Assembly: GCF_018861045.1 (NCBI RefSeq) | Contig: NZ_JAHKQJ010000005.1 | Location: forward strand, 372,001-436,000 | Direction of reading: 5' to 3' | Source of the DNA: Octadecabacter sp. B2R22 | Lineage (GTDB): Bacteria; Pseudomonadota; Alphaproteobacteria; Rhodobacterales; Rhodobacteraceae | Length of the DNA: 64,000 nucleotides | Part shown: positions 45,314 to 54,221 of the stretch, piece by piece | Layout: each line of letters begins with the position of its first letter | How positions within the stretch are numbered: the stretch's first letter is position 1 | Notes under the pieces: generated by a model | Database searches by the model: none | Told to the model about the DNA's origin: nothing | The model's input: the letters and a program-made list of their open reading frames with translations, nothing else | Made by a program: the position numbers and the translations under genes

Positions 45314-45625
45314 TTAGAATCTTTCGGCGCGCAGGACTTCGACGTCGCTGATGGTGACAACACCGATGTGTTTGTCCACGACCTCGAATGCGGCTTCCAG
45401 CAACCCATCCAACCGTTCAGGTTTGATGATGCACACGACTTGCACCATGCCTGCGGCGCGACTGATTTGACCATCGCGCGACCATGCGCCCGAACGACCC
45501 GATCCGCCCAGAACGGGAAGGATCGAATAGCCAGTGACACCCGCGGCCTCAATCGTGTCGGTCAGGCGACGCTGCATGATGGCTTCGATTGTAATGACGA
45601 CGCGTTTTGCTTTGTGGGTTTGCAT
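45314..45625 (-). CDS. P-II-like protein, SbtB type
   Basis: 103 residues with the P-II fold pattern (strand, helix, loop, strand, helix, strand). It starts MQTHKAKRVVITIEAIMQRRL and contains GVTGYSILPVLGGSGRSG, here read as GVTGYSILPVLG, and VVCIIKPERLDGLLEAAF. The T-loop is unlike GlnB/GlnK: the uridylylation motif YRGAEY is absent. It starts one base after the stop of the SbtA-like permease, and SbtB proteins in cyanobacteria bind adenine nucleotides and shut SbtA. It is very likely the regulator of that permease. Confidence 0.82.
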   Translation of the reverse strand: MQTHKAKRVVITIEAIMQRRLTDTIEAAGVTGYSILPVLGGSGRSGAWSRDGQISRAAGMVQVVCIIKPERLDGLLEAAFEVVDKHIGVVTISDVEVLRAERF

Positions 45626-45626
45626 G

Positions 45627-46604
45627 TCAGCCTCCGGTGATCGCTTGGCTGACCGCAACATAAAGCGGGATGCCGATTGTCAGGTTAAATGGGAACGTCA
45701 CGCCTAGGGACAGGGTTAGATAGACTGAAGGGTTCGCCTCGGGCAGGGCCACGCGCATCGCGGCGGGCACTGCGATGTAGCTGGCCGAGGCCGACAAAAC
45801 CATCAATAACGCAACACCTCCGGGCGACAGACCGACCAACAGGCCGGCTAGCAGACCCGCAACACTGCCCACCAGCGGCATCGCAATGCCGAACGCAATG
45901 GCGCCGAAGTTCAAGACGCCCCGCGCCTCGCGCAAGCCACGCCCCGCGACCAAACCCATGTCCAGCAGGAAAAGACAGAGCACCCCGGTGAATGGCGCTA
46001 CGATGAAGTTCGAGATTTTTGCCAAGCCGTCTTGGCCCGTAATCGCGCCAATAAAGAACGCCCCGACCAGTAAAACGATTGATCCGTTGAACATGATCTC
46101 ACGGATCAGTTCTTTGTCCATGCCGCGGCCCGAACCGCCCGCCGAGACCAACCAAAGGGCTGACAGGATCGCGGGGGCCTCCATGACGGCGGCAACGGCG
46201 ACCATATAGCCCTCGGATGAAATCGCGCGCCCTTCAAGGACCGAGGACGCGGCCACGAATGTCACAATGGAAATCGACCCGTAGTGGCCTGCGACAGCTG
46301 CCGCGTCGATCCGGCTTAGGTTTGTTAGAACACGTAACAGGGCGAAGGCGATCAGAGGCAGAACTGCCGAAAGGACCAATCCCGCGACGAGAGTCGCGAT
46401 CAACGTGCCATCAAGGCCATTATCGGAGACTGCGACGCCCCCTTTGAAGCCAATGGCGAACAAGAGGTAAATAGACATCGCCTTGGCGGCGGCTTCGGGG
46501 ACGGTCAGATCAGACCGCCCCAAGGCTGCGCCCAATCCTAGGACGAAAGATAGGATAACAGGTGAAAGCAGGTTGGAGGCGGCAAGGTTTAAGATGTCGG
46601 CCAT
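45627..46604 (-). CDS. SbtA-like sodium-dependent bicarbonate permease
   Basis: 325 residues with ten predicted membrane helices in two five-helix repeats, without a signal peptide. The family (DUF897) is recognised from SPVILSFVLGLGAALGRSDL, SIYLLFAIGFKGGV, AGHYGSISIVTFVAASSVL and LLLDMGLVAGRGL (seen as FLLDMGLVAGRGL). Characterised members import bicarbonate with sodium. Upstream is a beta carbonic anhydrase and downstream a SbtB-like gene, so the three form an inorganic carbon module on the minus strand. Whether bicarbonate is the substrate here is inferred. Confidence 0.85.
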   Translation of the reverse strand: MADILNLAASNLLSPVILSFVLGLGAALGRSDLTVPEAAAKAMSIYLLFAIGFKGGVAVSDNGLDGTLIATLVAGLVLSAVLPLIAFALLRVLTNLSRIDAAAVAGHYGSISIVTFVAASSVLEGRAISSEGYMVAVAAVMEAPAILSALWLVSAGGSGRGMDKELIREIMFNGSIVLLVGAFFIGAITGQDGLAKISNFIVAPFTGVLCLFLLDMGLVAGRGLREARGVLNFGAIAFGIAMPLVGSVAGLLAGLLVGLSPGGVALLMVLSASASYIAVPAAMRVALPEANPSVYLTLSLGVTFPFNLTIGIPLYVAVSQAITGG

Positions 46605-46664
46605 TGGCTTTCCGTCGATGTAACGTTCAAATCAGCGACCCCGGTGAATAGGCCGCCATACTGC

Positions 46665-47312
46665 CTAGAGCGGCGAGAAGGAGTTGGTTTCGGGATCATA
46701 GGCCTCAAGACCGCCCTTGCCGATGTCGTTCCACAACCCGTGCAGCGACAAGCGACCGTTTTCTACGGCTGTTTTGACATGCGGGAACGTCATCAGGTTT
46801 TCGAGCGATGTTACGACACTGTCTTTTTCCAACTGCCGGATACGGCTTTCGTCGTCCCCCTCCGGAAGCTTCTCAAAGCTCGGACGTAGAATATCCATCC
46901 AGCGTCCTACATAGCTTTTCTTCTCTTCGAGTTCGGGCGCATTTCCTGAACACATGTCATAGCAGCCTTTGACACCACCACAGGCCGAATGCCCCAAAAC
47001 GATCAGGTGAGAGACCTTCAGCGCAGTGACCGCATATTCGACCGCTGCGGATGTGCCGTGATGATTGCCACCGTCTTCTTGGGGCGGAATTAGGTTGGCA
47101 ATGTTTCGATGAATGAAAAATTCCCCCTGATCAGCACCGAAAATTGATGTCACATGCACTCTGCTGTCACAGCAGGACACGACCATTGCACGCGGGTGCT
47201 GACCCTCTTCGGCCAGTTGCATGTACCAGCCTTTGTTCTGCTCATATGTGGTGGCTTTCCAGCCGTGATAGCGTCGAACAAGGTAGTCTGGGAGAGGGCG
47301 TGCATGGTTCAT
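46665..47312 (-). CDS. Beta-class carbonic anhydrase
   Basis: 215 residues. Zinc ligands and the catalytic dyad are in SCCDSRV (about residues 46-52) and GHSACGG (about 107-113), and the loop FIHRNIANLIPP follows the first site. It interconverts carbon dioxide and bicarbonate in the cytoplasm. There is no export signal. It is first of three genes with the SbtA-like permease (60-base gap) and SbtB-like protein, consistent with using the imported bicarbonate for anaplerotic carboxylation. Confidence 0.95.
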   Translation of the reverse strand: MNHARPLPDYLVRRYHGWKATTYEQNKGWYMQLAEEGQHPRAMVVSCCDSRVHVTSIFGADQGEFFIHRNIANLIPPQEDGGNHHGTSAAVEYAVTALKVSHLIVLGHSACGGVKGCYDMCSGNAPELEEKKSYVGRWMDILRPSFEKLPEGDDESRIRQLEKDSVVTSLENLMTFPHVKTAVENGRLSLHGLWNDIGKGGLEAYDPETNSFSPL

Positions 47313-47452
47313 TTTTGCAATCCTGTTTTTAGGCTTTGCCTGTCATATTGCGGATTTGTCGGAAATTCGAGTGATTTTTGTGATTCGGAAGCAACCTCTT
47401 GGAAACCTAAAAACTCCTATCTTGGTTGCGGGTGAATAAGAGTGGTTAAAAC

Positions 47453-47854
47453 ATGGAACAAATAAATCAACACGTGCACGAACGCGTGGCGCGGTTAATC
47501 CCAAGAGAACAACGAGGGCCAGAGTATGATGCCCTGTCTCCATTCGCTATGGAAAGCGACCATTATGAAGATGGGGACGTGCTTTGTTCAGGCCTTGAGG
47601 AGCTATCCCGACATTTGAAGTGGCTTGATGATGATTATCAATCAGGACAGTTCGACCGGCTTGAAGCGCGCGCACGAAGCATTGTTATGTTGGCCGACAC
47701 GCTTGGATTGCGACAGGTTGGTCAGGTTGCGGCAGATGTGGTGTATTGCGTCGATGGTCCAGACGAAATTGCATTGTCGGCGACCTTGTCGCGCCTCATG
47801 CGCCTCGTGACGCAGGCGTTGGATCATGCTGCGGGACCGATGACCGTCTTCTAA
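47453..47854 (+). CDS. Helical hypothetical protein
   Basis: 133 residues, cytoplasmic, with a central and C-terminal helical region (LEARARSIVMLADTLGLRQVGQ and ATLSRLMRLVTQALDHA) that resembles the four-helix spacing of Hpt domains but with no phospho-accepting histidine in the expected helix. It is divergent from the carbonic anhydrase gene and 80 bases upstream of the aminopeptidase gene. I do not recognise the family. Confidence 0.65.
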   Translation: MEQINQHVHERVARLIPREQRGPEYDALSPFAMESDHYEDGDVLCSGLEELSRHLKWLDDDYQSGQFDRLEARARSIVMLADTLGLRQVGQVAADVVYCVDGPDEIALSATLSRLMRLVTQALDHAAGPMTVF

Positions 47855-47934
47855 GGTCCCGGACATGCCTAGATCGGGGGTTTCACTTCAGGCGTTCTGG
47901 TTTAGGCTGTTGCTTCAACCAAGCCTGAGGTCCT

Positions 47935-49314
47935 ATGTCCCCGAAATTCGCAGCCCCTTCATCGAACGCAATCCAACTGATGGCGATCTATTCAGACGAT
48001 CTAGAAAAGTCGCTGGCGGGACTTCCTGCGGCACACGCGTCTTGGCTGCAGGTGAACGGATTTGACGGCGGTGTCGGCTCATGTGCTTTGATCGCGAATG
48101 ACGACGGACACGTAGCGCGTGCTTTCATTGGTTTGGGCGCGCGGGCGCAGACGAGGGTTCGATTTGCCGTTGCGGCGGGTGCTGTGAAACTGCCGACTGG
48201 CATCTATGCGCTTGAGGCAGGTCTTTCGGGCACCGCGCTGGATGAAGCGGCGTTTGGGCTTTTGATGAGCACGTATCGGTTTGACCGTTACAAAACCCAA
48301 CCTTCTTCGAAATCAAACTTTACGGCGCCAGCTGGAGTTGACGCCACTCGGATCGAGGCATTGGTCGCGGGCGAATGCCTGACCCGAGATCTTATCAATA
48401 CACCCGCGTCTGACATGGGCCCACAAGAGCTTGAGACCGCAGCGCGGGATTTGGCTAAGACCCATGGCGCTGACTGCACGGTCATCCAAGGGGATGAACT
48501 TCTAGACCAAAATTTCCCTCTTATTCATACAGTCGGTAGGGCGTCACCGCGCGTACCCCGCTTGATCGATATGACGTGGGGGACAACGGGCCCATCGCTG
48601 ACGCTTGTCGGTAAAGGGGTTTGTTTTGACACCGGCGGGCTAAATCTAAAGCCCGGCGCGTCGATGGGATTGATGAAGAAAGACATGGGTGGCGCCGCGA
48701 CTGTATTGGGTTTGGCCCATATGATTATGGCGCTCAAGCTGGACATCAAGCTGCGTGTGCTGATCCCCGCCGTTGAAAACTCGGTTGATGGGTCTGCGTT
48801 CCGGCCCGGTGATGTGCTGACAAGTCGTAAGGGAATGACCGTCGAAATTAACAATACCGATGCGGAAGGCCGTTTGGTTCTCGCCGACGCTCTTGCGCTC
48901 GCGGATGAGGGGAAGCCGGATCATATCATTTCGATGGCGACGCTGACGGGGGCTGCGCGCGTTGCGGTAGGGCCTGACCTTGCGCCATTTTACACGACCG
49001 ATGATGCGATGGCGCGAGCGCTTCCTCAAGCAGCCAGCGAAGTCGCGGACCCTGTCTGGCAAATGCCGTTTCATGACCCCTATGAGCGCATGATCGAACC
49101 GCAGATTGCGGATCTAGACAATGCTCCAGCGGGTGGGTTTGCGGGGTCAATCACGGCAGCCTTGTTTCTCCGCCGTTTTGTAAGCGATACGCCCTACACG
49201 CATTTTGACATTTATGGCTGGAATCCCGTCGCGGCCCCAGCCCGCCCAAAGGGGGGCGCTGGGCAGGGCGCCCGTGCCGTGCTTGCAGCCTTGCCTGAGG
49301 TTTTGGGCCTGTGA
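47935..49314 (+). CDS. M17 family leucyl aminopeptidase
   Basis: 459 residues; the C-terminal half carries the two-metal catalytic site. GKGVCFDTGGLNLKPGASMG, MKKDMGGAATVLG and the signature NTDAEGRLVLADAL are present. The N-terminal domain is divergent from PepA, as expected for the short subfamily. It removes N-terminal residues from peptides in the cytoplasm. The next gene starts with GTG overlapping its stop codon, and both act in peptide or murein-peptide breakdown. Confidence 0.93.
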   Translation: MSPKFAAPSSNAIQLMAIYSDDLEKSLAGLPAAHASWLQVNGFDGGVGSCALIANDDGHVARAFIGLGARAQTRVRFAVAAGAVKLPTGIYALEAGLSGTALDEAAFGLLMSTYRFDRYKTQPSSKSNFTAPAGVDATRIEALVAGECLTRDLINTPASDMGPQELETAARDLAKTHGADCTVIQGDELLDQNFPLIHTVGRASPRVPRLIDMTWGTTGPSLTLVGKGVCFDTGGLNLKPGASMGLMKKDMGGAATVLGLAHMIMALKLDIKLRVLIPAVENSVDGSAFRPGDVLTSRKGMTVEINNTDAEGRLVLADALALADEGKPDHIISMATLTGAARVAVGPDLAPFYTTDDAMARALPQAASEVADPVWQMPFHDPYERMIEPQIADLDNAPAGGFAGSITAALFLRRFVSDTPYTHFDIYGWNPVAAPARPKGGAGQGARAVLAALPEVLGL

Positions 49315-50138
49315 GCGACAGACGCTTAACACCAGCCAACGGGCGCGTGGCTGCCAGCCACCTTCAGGGGCAGGTTGAAGCTGATAGTTTTACGGACGGG
49401 GAGCCAGCCACCATTGGAACGGTCGTGGTTGACCTGTTGGCAACACCCGCTGGCAAACGAGATCGGCAATTGCTGATCGGGTCGGCGGTGACAGTTTATG
49501 AACGTCGTGAAGGCTGGGCCTTTGTGCAATCCAAACGGGACGGTTATGTCGGCTATGTTGTGGACTCCGCTTTGGTCGCTGTTCAGTCGCCGACCCACCG
49601 TGTCGCAACGCCAGCGACCCACGCCTATGCCACTGAGAGCTTCAAGTCACAGGACCTACTGCACCTCCCGTTTGGTGCGGAGCTGACTGTTGTCGACGAA
49701 CGTCACAAGTTTTTTGAAACACCACAGGGTTTCGTTCCAAAAAAACATCTACGTCCCCTGTCACATCCATTCTCTGATCCGGCGACGGTCGCGCAGCTGT
49801 TCTTTGGTGTGCCATATCTTTGGGGCGGTAATTCAACGCGCGGGATCGACTGTTCCGGTCTGGTGCAGGCCGCTTATCATGCCTGTGGCCATTTGTGCGC
49901 TGGTGACAGTGATATGCAGCAAGACGGGCTCGGCAAATTGCTGACCGCAGACGAGCCTTTGCAAAGGGGCGATTTGGTTTTCTGGAAAGGTCATGTCGCG
50001 ATGATGGTCGACGGCGAGACGATGATCCATGCCAATGCGCACCACATGGCAGTCGTCTACGAGGGGTTAGAGAAGGCAACCTTGCGGATCAAAGCGCAAG
50101 GGGATGGGGATGTCCTTGCCCGCCGTCGTGTTCTCTAG
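49311..50138 (+). CDS. NlpC/P60-family peptidoglycan peptidase
   Basis: 275 residues. Two SH3-like segments (about 30-85 and 100-150) precede the NlpC/P60 domain, with catalytic Cys in GIDCSGLVQAAY (about residue 181) and His in GHVAMMVDG. It lacks a clear signal peptide and starts with GTG, overlapping the aminopeptidase stop (GTGA). Such enzymes split gamma-D-Glu-diaminopimelate bonds; a cytoplasmic role with the aminopeptidase in recycling wall peptides is possible, as YkfC partners an L-Ala-D-Glu epimerase. Confidence 0.92.
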   Translation: MSDRRLTPANGRVAASHLQGQVEADSFTDGEPATIGTVVVDLLATPAGKRDRQLLIGSAVTVYERREGWAFVQSKRDGYVGYVVDSALVAVQSPTHRVATPATHAYATESFKSQDLLHLPFGAELTVVDERHKFFETPQGFVPKKHLRPLSHPFSDPATVAQLFFGVPYLWGGNSTRGIDCSGLVQAAYHACGHLCAGDSDMQQDGLGKLLTADEPLQRGDLVFWKGHVAMMVDGETMIHANAHHMAVVYEGLEKATLRIKAQGDGDVLARRRVL

Positions 50139-50470
50139 TCGACGGCGCGGATTAGTTTGCGCTCCAGAACGCGTAGGACTTGCCGCAGGTCATTGCCGCG
50201 CTTCAATATCTGCCCGTCCATCCCGATAACGGAGTACTGCCCCTGCTTCATTCGTAAGCTGGGCCGTTTTTCGACCCGATACATCGGGTTCTCTGCCGTT
50301 CTGCGGAACACAGAAAAAACCGCAACATCCTTTAGATGGGAAATCCCATAGTCTCGCCATTCACCTGCAGCCACAAATCGACCGTAAAGAGACAAAATAG
50401 CGTTCAGTTCGGTTCTGTGAAACGCAATCTGCGCAGGTGTCTGATTAGGAAATGGAGTTGGTGCGTTCAT
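50135..50470 (-). CDS. DUF2794 protein
   Basis: 111 residues. The family pattern is clear in FHRTELNAILSLYGRFVAAGEWRDYG (seen as LSLYGRFVAAGEWRDYG), DVAVFSVFRR, YRVEKRPSL and KQGQYSVIGMDGQILKRG. DUF2794 is widely conserved in alphaproteobacteria; no function is established. The compact beta-rich C-terminal part could bind nucleic acid or protein, but that is a guess. It ends in a four-base overlap with the NlpC/P60 gene. Confidence 0.88.
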   Translation of the reverse strand: MNAPTPFPNQTPAQIAFHRTELNAILSLYGRFVAAGEWRDYGISHLKDVAVFSVFRRTAENPMYRVEKRPSLRMKQGQYSVIGMDGQILKRGNDLRQVLRVLERKLIRAVD

Positions 50471-50580
50471 AGGTTCAGTTTGCGACTTATGCGGCTCAAA
50501 TCAACCCCCAGTAGATTTTCGGTATCGCGGTCACCAAAACACCGCGCGGACAACCAATTTGCGCCCCATTTGATCGTCAT
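50467..50580 (-). CDS. Possible 37-residue protein before DUF2794
   Basis: An ATG-initiated frame, MTIKWGANWLSARCFG onwards, which stops in an ATGA overlap with the DUF2794 start. Such coupling supports translation, but there is no strong ribosome site and no family match. The remainder of 50471-50661 shows no other feature. Confidence 0.25.
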   Translation of the reverse strand: MTIKWGANWLSARCFGDRDTENLLGVDLSRISRKLNL

Positions 50581-50661
50581 TCCAAACGCATCGTGAGTCC
50601 CCCGAGGGTGCGTCGTATCAGCCCCCACCCAGTGTGCGCCTTTGGGGTGACTTCGATAACC

Positions 50662-50958
50662 TTACCCACATGTAATCGTCTTGATCCTGTTGTCGGCCCC
50701 AACGTTAAAGTTGATGCGGCTCGGGCGGAAATCCATTGTAACGGCTTGCCCTGGGCGGGTCACGCGGACTTGTGCCAAGAGAAGCACCCGTTCCAAGGCC
50801 GTCGCGTCTTGCCCGATAAGTGTGGCGTGCTGCGCCGCATTGCAGGTGTCTTGCTCTGGCACAGGTGTGGGTGGCCCCGTTGGCGTCGCGGGCAGTGGGC
50901 CTGCAAGGTCACAAGCGGAAAGGAGAACGAGCGGAACGATCAACAACAGTTTTTTCAT
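50662..50958 (-). CDS. I78-family peptidase inhibitor lipoprotein
   Basis: 98 residues with a lipoprotein signal (MKKLLLIVPLVLLSAC, lipobox LSAC at 13-16), a Pro/Thr-rich linker and an I78-type domain: TCNAAQHATLIGQDA, QVRVTRPGQAVTMDF and NVGADNRIKTITCG. It is presumably anchored in the outer or inner membrane and inhibits serine proteases, as described for I78 members. The longer open frame upstream is not coding. It is divergent from the alcohol dehydrogenase gene. Confidence 0.85.
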   Translation of the reverse strand: MKKLLLIVPLVLLSACDLAGPLPATPTGPPTPVPEQDTCNAAQHATLIGQDATALERVLLLAQVRVTRPGQAVTMDFRPSRINFNVGADNRIKTITCG

Positions 50959-51057
50959 TCGACCACTATCGGCCGACTTTGAATTTGGCGCAACCGAGGG
51001 GATTGCATGATCGGCACGTTTGCCACACGGTATTCTGCAAACAATGGAGTCCCAATC

Positions 51058-52170
<1,113 letters not shown>

Positions 52171-52181
52171 ATCCTATAGGT

Positions 52182-52198
52182 CCGCCTCGGTGAGGCGG
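52182..52198. terminator. Hairpin between adhC-like and tetR genes
   Basis: CCGCCTC and GAGGCGG with a three-base loop lie between two converging genes. Neither side has a T tract, so it is at most a weak bidirectional terminator. Confidence 0.5.
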
Positions 52199-52200
52199 GC

Positions 52201-52818
52201 CTATTTAGCGTAACGGGCGAGGAAGGTTTCGACAGCGCCAGTTACGATCCGCTGCTTATCATCGTCGGAAAATGAAGTGTCCATGTTGAAAATCAAACGT
52301 GGGAAAAGGTCTGCTTTGCAGAGTTCATGGAACTGGTCAGCCGCCAACGGCAGATCATCGATTTCCAACTCATTACGGGAAATTGCGACCTTTAGGAATT
52401 CTATCAAACGATCTCGAACAAGGGCTGGGCCACTCTTGTAGAATTCCTGCCCCAACTCAGGGAAGCGATCCCCTTCGCCGACGCAGAGCCGATAGACGCG
52501 TTGCCCGAAATCTGATGTGAAAAACCGCACCATCTGCCATGCAGCGCTCGTCAGAACCGTCGCAACGGGCAGCGACATGTCGATAGATGCAACGGCCTCA
52601 TCTGCCTGCCGGATGCATTCGGACTTTGCGACCTCCATGAACAACAAACGTTTATCGGGGAAGTAGCTATAGAGCGTCGCCTTGGACACGCCAGAGGCTT
52701 TCGCGATGTCGTCAACACTCGCGCCCTCAAAGCCGTCGGACATGAAAATATCGCGCGCGCCATGAAGCACTTGGTCGAACTTGCGTCCGCGTTTCACCTC
52801 TGGTGGTCCGTCAGCCAT
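52201..52818 (-). CDS. TetR-family regulator
   Basis: 205 residues. The helix-turn-helix is DIAKASGVSKATLYSYFPDK (about 36-55), followed by a helical ligand-binding domain of the AefR-like sort. AAGGAGATC supplies the ribosome site for the ATG at 52818. Palindromes with GAACTG/CAGTTC half sites occur in front of it and in the neighbouring small gene and mbfA promoters, so these are its probable targets and itself. The ligand is unknown. Confidence 0.92.
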   Translation of the reverse strand: MADGPPEVKRGRKFDQVLHGARDIFMSDGFEGASVDDIAKASGVSKATLYSYFPDKRLLFMEVAKSECIRQADEAVASIDMSLPVATVLTSAAWQMVRFFTSDFGQRVYRLCVGEGDRFPELGQEFYKSGPALVRDRLIEFLKVAISRNELEIDDLPLAADQFHELCKADLFPRLIFNMDTSFSDDDKQRIVTGAVETFLARYAK

Positions 52819-52845
52819 TTTTGGGATCTCCTTGCCCCAATTATA

Positions 52846-52862
52846 AACTGATCCGTTCAGTT
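52846..52862. promoter_or_regulatory. TetR operator-like palindrome upstream of tetR
   Basis: AACTGA-N5-TCAGTT, 28 bases before the tetR start. It shares the AACTGA/TCAGTT half sites with palindromes near 53100-53147. Confidence 0.5.
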
Positions 52863-52880
52863 CGGGCAAGAAGGGGCGAG

Positions 52881-53057
52881 CTACTCATCGGTGAGCGGGG
52901 TGACCGTCGTAGCGTCAACCGAAAGCGCATCTTTTGTCACTGTGACGTCGTCCGCTGGTGGGAACCACAAGTTTGGAAGGGAAAATGACATTCCGCCAGC
53001 GCTTGCGGCGGATGCCAGGAAAATACCGGCTGTGGCGGTCAGGATTAGGTTTTTCAT
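52881..53057 (-). CDS. Small exported protein under tetR-linked promoter
   Basis: 58 residues: signal peptide MKNLILTATAGIFLASAASA (cleavage at 20), then a short mature part GGMSFSLPNLWFPPADDVTV with an acidic end. An AAAGGAACCC site precedes the ATG at 53057; an upstream in-frame start at 53123 would pass through the palindromes. I do not recognise a family. Its promoter region shares palindromes with the adjacent TetR and mbfA genes. Confidence 0.65.
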   Translation of the reverse strand: MKNLILTATAGIFLASAASAGGMSFSLPNLWFPPADDVTVTKDALSVDATTVTPLTDE

Positions 53058-53096
53058 ATTGGGTTCCTTTTGCGTAAGTGAACTGTGTTTCCAGAT

Positions 53097-53147
53097 AACT
53101 AAACCGATTCGTTTAGTTTGCAAGAATAAAATGAACTGAACAGTTCA
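53097..53147. promoter_or_regulatory. Two palindromes in the divergent promoter region
   Basis: AACTAAAC-N6-GTTTAGTT at 53097-53118 and TGAACTG-AA-CAGTTCA at 53132-53147. The second belongs to the same half-site type as the palindrome before tetR. Further half sites GTGAACTG (53078-53085) and CAGTTCAC (about 53167) flank them. Confidence 0.6.
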
Positions 53148-53182
53148 CTTTCTGCGCTTGACCCTCCAGTTCACGGCTATAA

Positions 53183-53199
53183 ATTAGAATCATTCTAGA
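53183..53199 (+). promoter_or_regulatory. Irr-type iron control element before mbfA
   Basis: ATTAGAATCATTCTAGA matches the TTTAGAA-N3-TTCTAAA Irr box in 12 of 14 arm positions and ends ten bases before the mbfA start codon. Irr represses mbfA in rhizobia and agrobacteria, which fits the gene that follows. Confidence 0.75.
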
Positions 53200-53209
53200 A
53201 AGGATCGAC

Positions 53210-54184
53210 ATGCTGACTGGATTGACCAACCGCCGCCGTTTCAAAGATCTCTCCGAGCAAGAAGTTCTCGCGCTCGCGATTTCGTCCGAAGAAGATGATG
53301 CACGGATCTATCGAACCTATGCGGAACGCTTGAGAGAAGAGTTTCCTGCTTCTGCTGAGATCTTCGAAGGCATGGCGGTTGAAGAAGACGGGCATCGCCA
53401 ACAGTTGATCGAACTGCACCAATCGCGGTTCGGAGACGTAATTCCGCTTCTGAGACGTGAGCACGTTGCTGGTTTTTACGCACGACGCCCCGTCTGGCTC
53501 GTGGAAACGCTTGGCTTGGACCGCATACGCGAAGAAGCGCGGCAAATGGAAAAGGATGCTCAACGGTTTTACGAAACCGCAGCCGCAGCCACGCAGGACG
53601 CTGCGACGCGTAAATTGCTGGGCGATCTTGCCGCAGCCGAAGCTGGGCATTCAGAACTTGCCGATACCCTCGTTGATCAAATGTCCCCTGACGCCGACGC
53701 CGAAGAAAAAGACACGGCACATCGTCAGTTCGTCCTGACTTGGGTGCAGCCCGGTTTGGCGGGATTGATGGATGGGTCCGTTTCGACACTCGCACCGATT
53801 TTTGCGGTGGCTTTTGCAACACAGAACACATGGACGACGTTTCTGGTTGGACTCGCGGCAAGTATCGGTGCTGGTATCTCTATGGGCTTTACTGAGGCCG
53901 CCAGCGATGATGGTCAAATATCGGGCCGCGGCTCACCGCTAAAGCGCGGGTTTTCGTCTGGTATCATGACAACGGTTGGCGGGCTCGGACATGCAATGCC
54001 GTATCTGATCGCTGATTTTTGGACCGCGACGGTGATCGCTATTGCTGTGGTCTTCGTTGAATTGTGGGCCATTGCGTGGATCCAGAACAAATACATGGAA
54101 ACGCCCTTCTTTCGCGCGGCGTTTCAGGTCGTTGTGGGCGGTGCCTTGGTCCTTGCGGTGGGTGTGTTAATCGGGAGCGGATAG
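53210..54184 (+). CDS. mbfA: Membrane-bound ferritin / rubrerythrin-VIT fusion
   Basis: 324 residues: an N-terminal ferritin-like helical domain (about 1-165) with diiron ligand motifs EEDDARIYRTYAERL, VEEDGHRQQL, EKDAQRFYETAA and AEAGHSELAD, then a VIT1/CCC1-like membrane domain (about 175-320; QPGLAGLMDGSVSTLAPIF, then FTEAASDDGQ). MbfA exports iron from the cytoplasm and protects against iron and peroxide stress. The Irr box at the promoter links it to iron surplus; the nearby TetR palindromes add a second input. Confidence 0.92.
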   Translation: MLTGLTNRRRFKDLSEQEVLALAISSEEDDARIYRTYAERLREEFPASAEIFEGMAVEEDGHRQQLIELHQSRFGDVIPLLRREHVAGFYARRPVWLVETLGLDRIREEARQMEKDAQRFYETAAAATQDAATRKLLGDLAAAEAGHSELADTLVDQMSPDADAEEKDTAHRQFVLTWVQPGLAGLMDGSVSTLAPIFAVAFATQNTWTTFLVGLAASIGAGISMGFTEAASDDGQISGRGSPLKRGFSSGIMTTVGGLGHAMPYLIADFWTATVIAIAVVFVELWAIAWIQNKYMETPFFRAAFQVVVGGALVLAVGVLIGSG

Positions 54185-54221
54185 ACTGTTACGCGGCATG
54201 AAGGGGTGCTAACCCTTAACC

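Noticed and set aside
53210-54184. Plain rubrerythrin or plain VIT1 transporter
   Set aside because: Both domains are in one uninterrupted frame of 324 codons, which is the MbfA arrangement.
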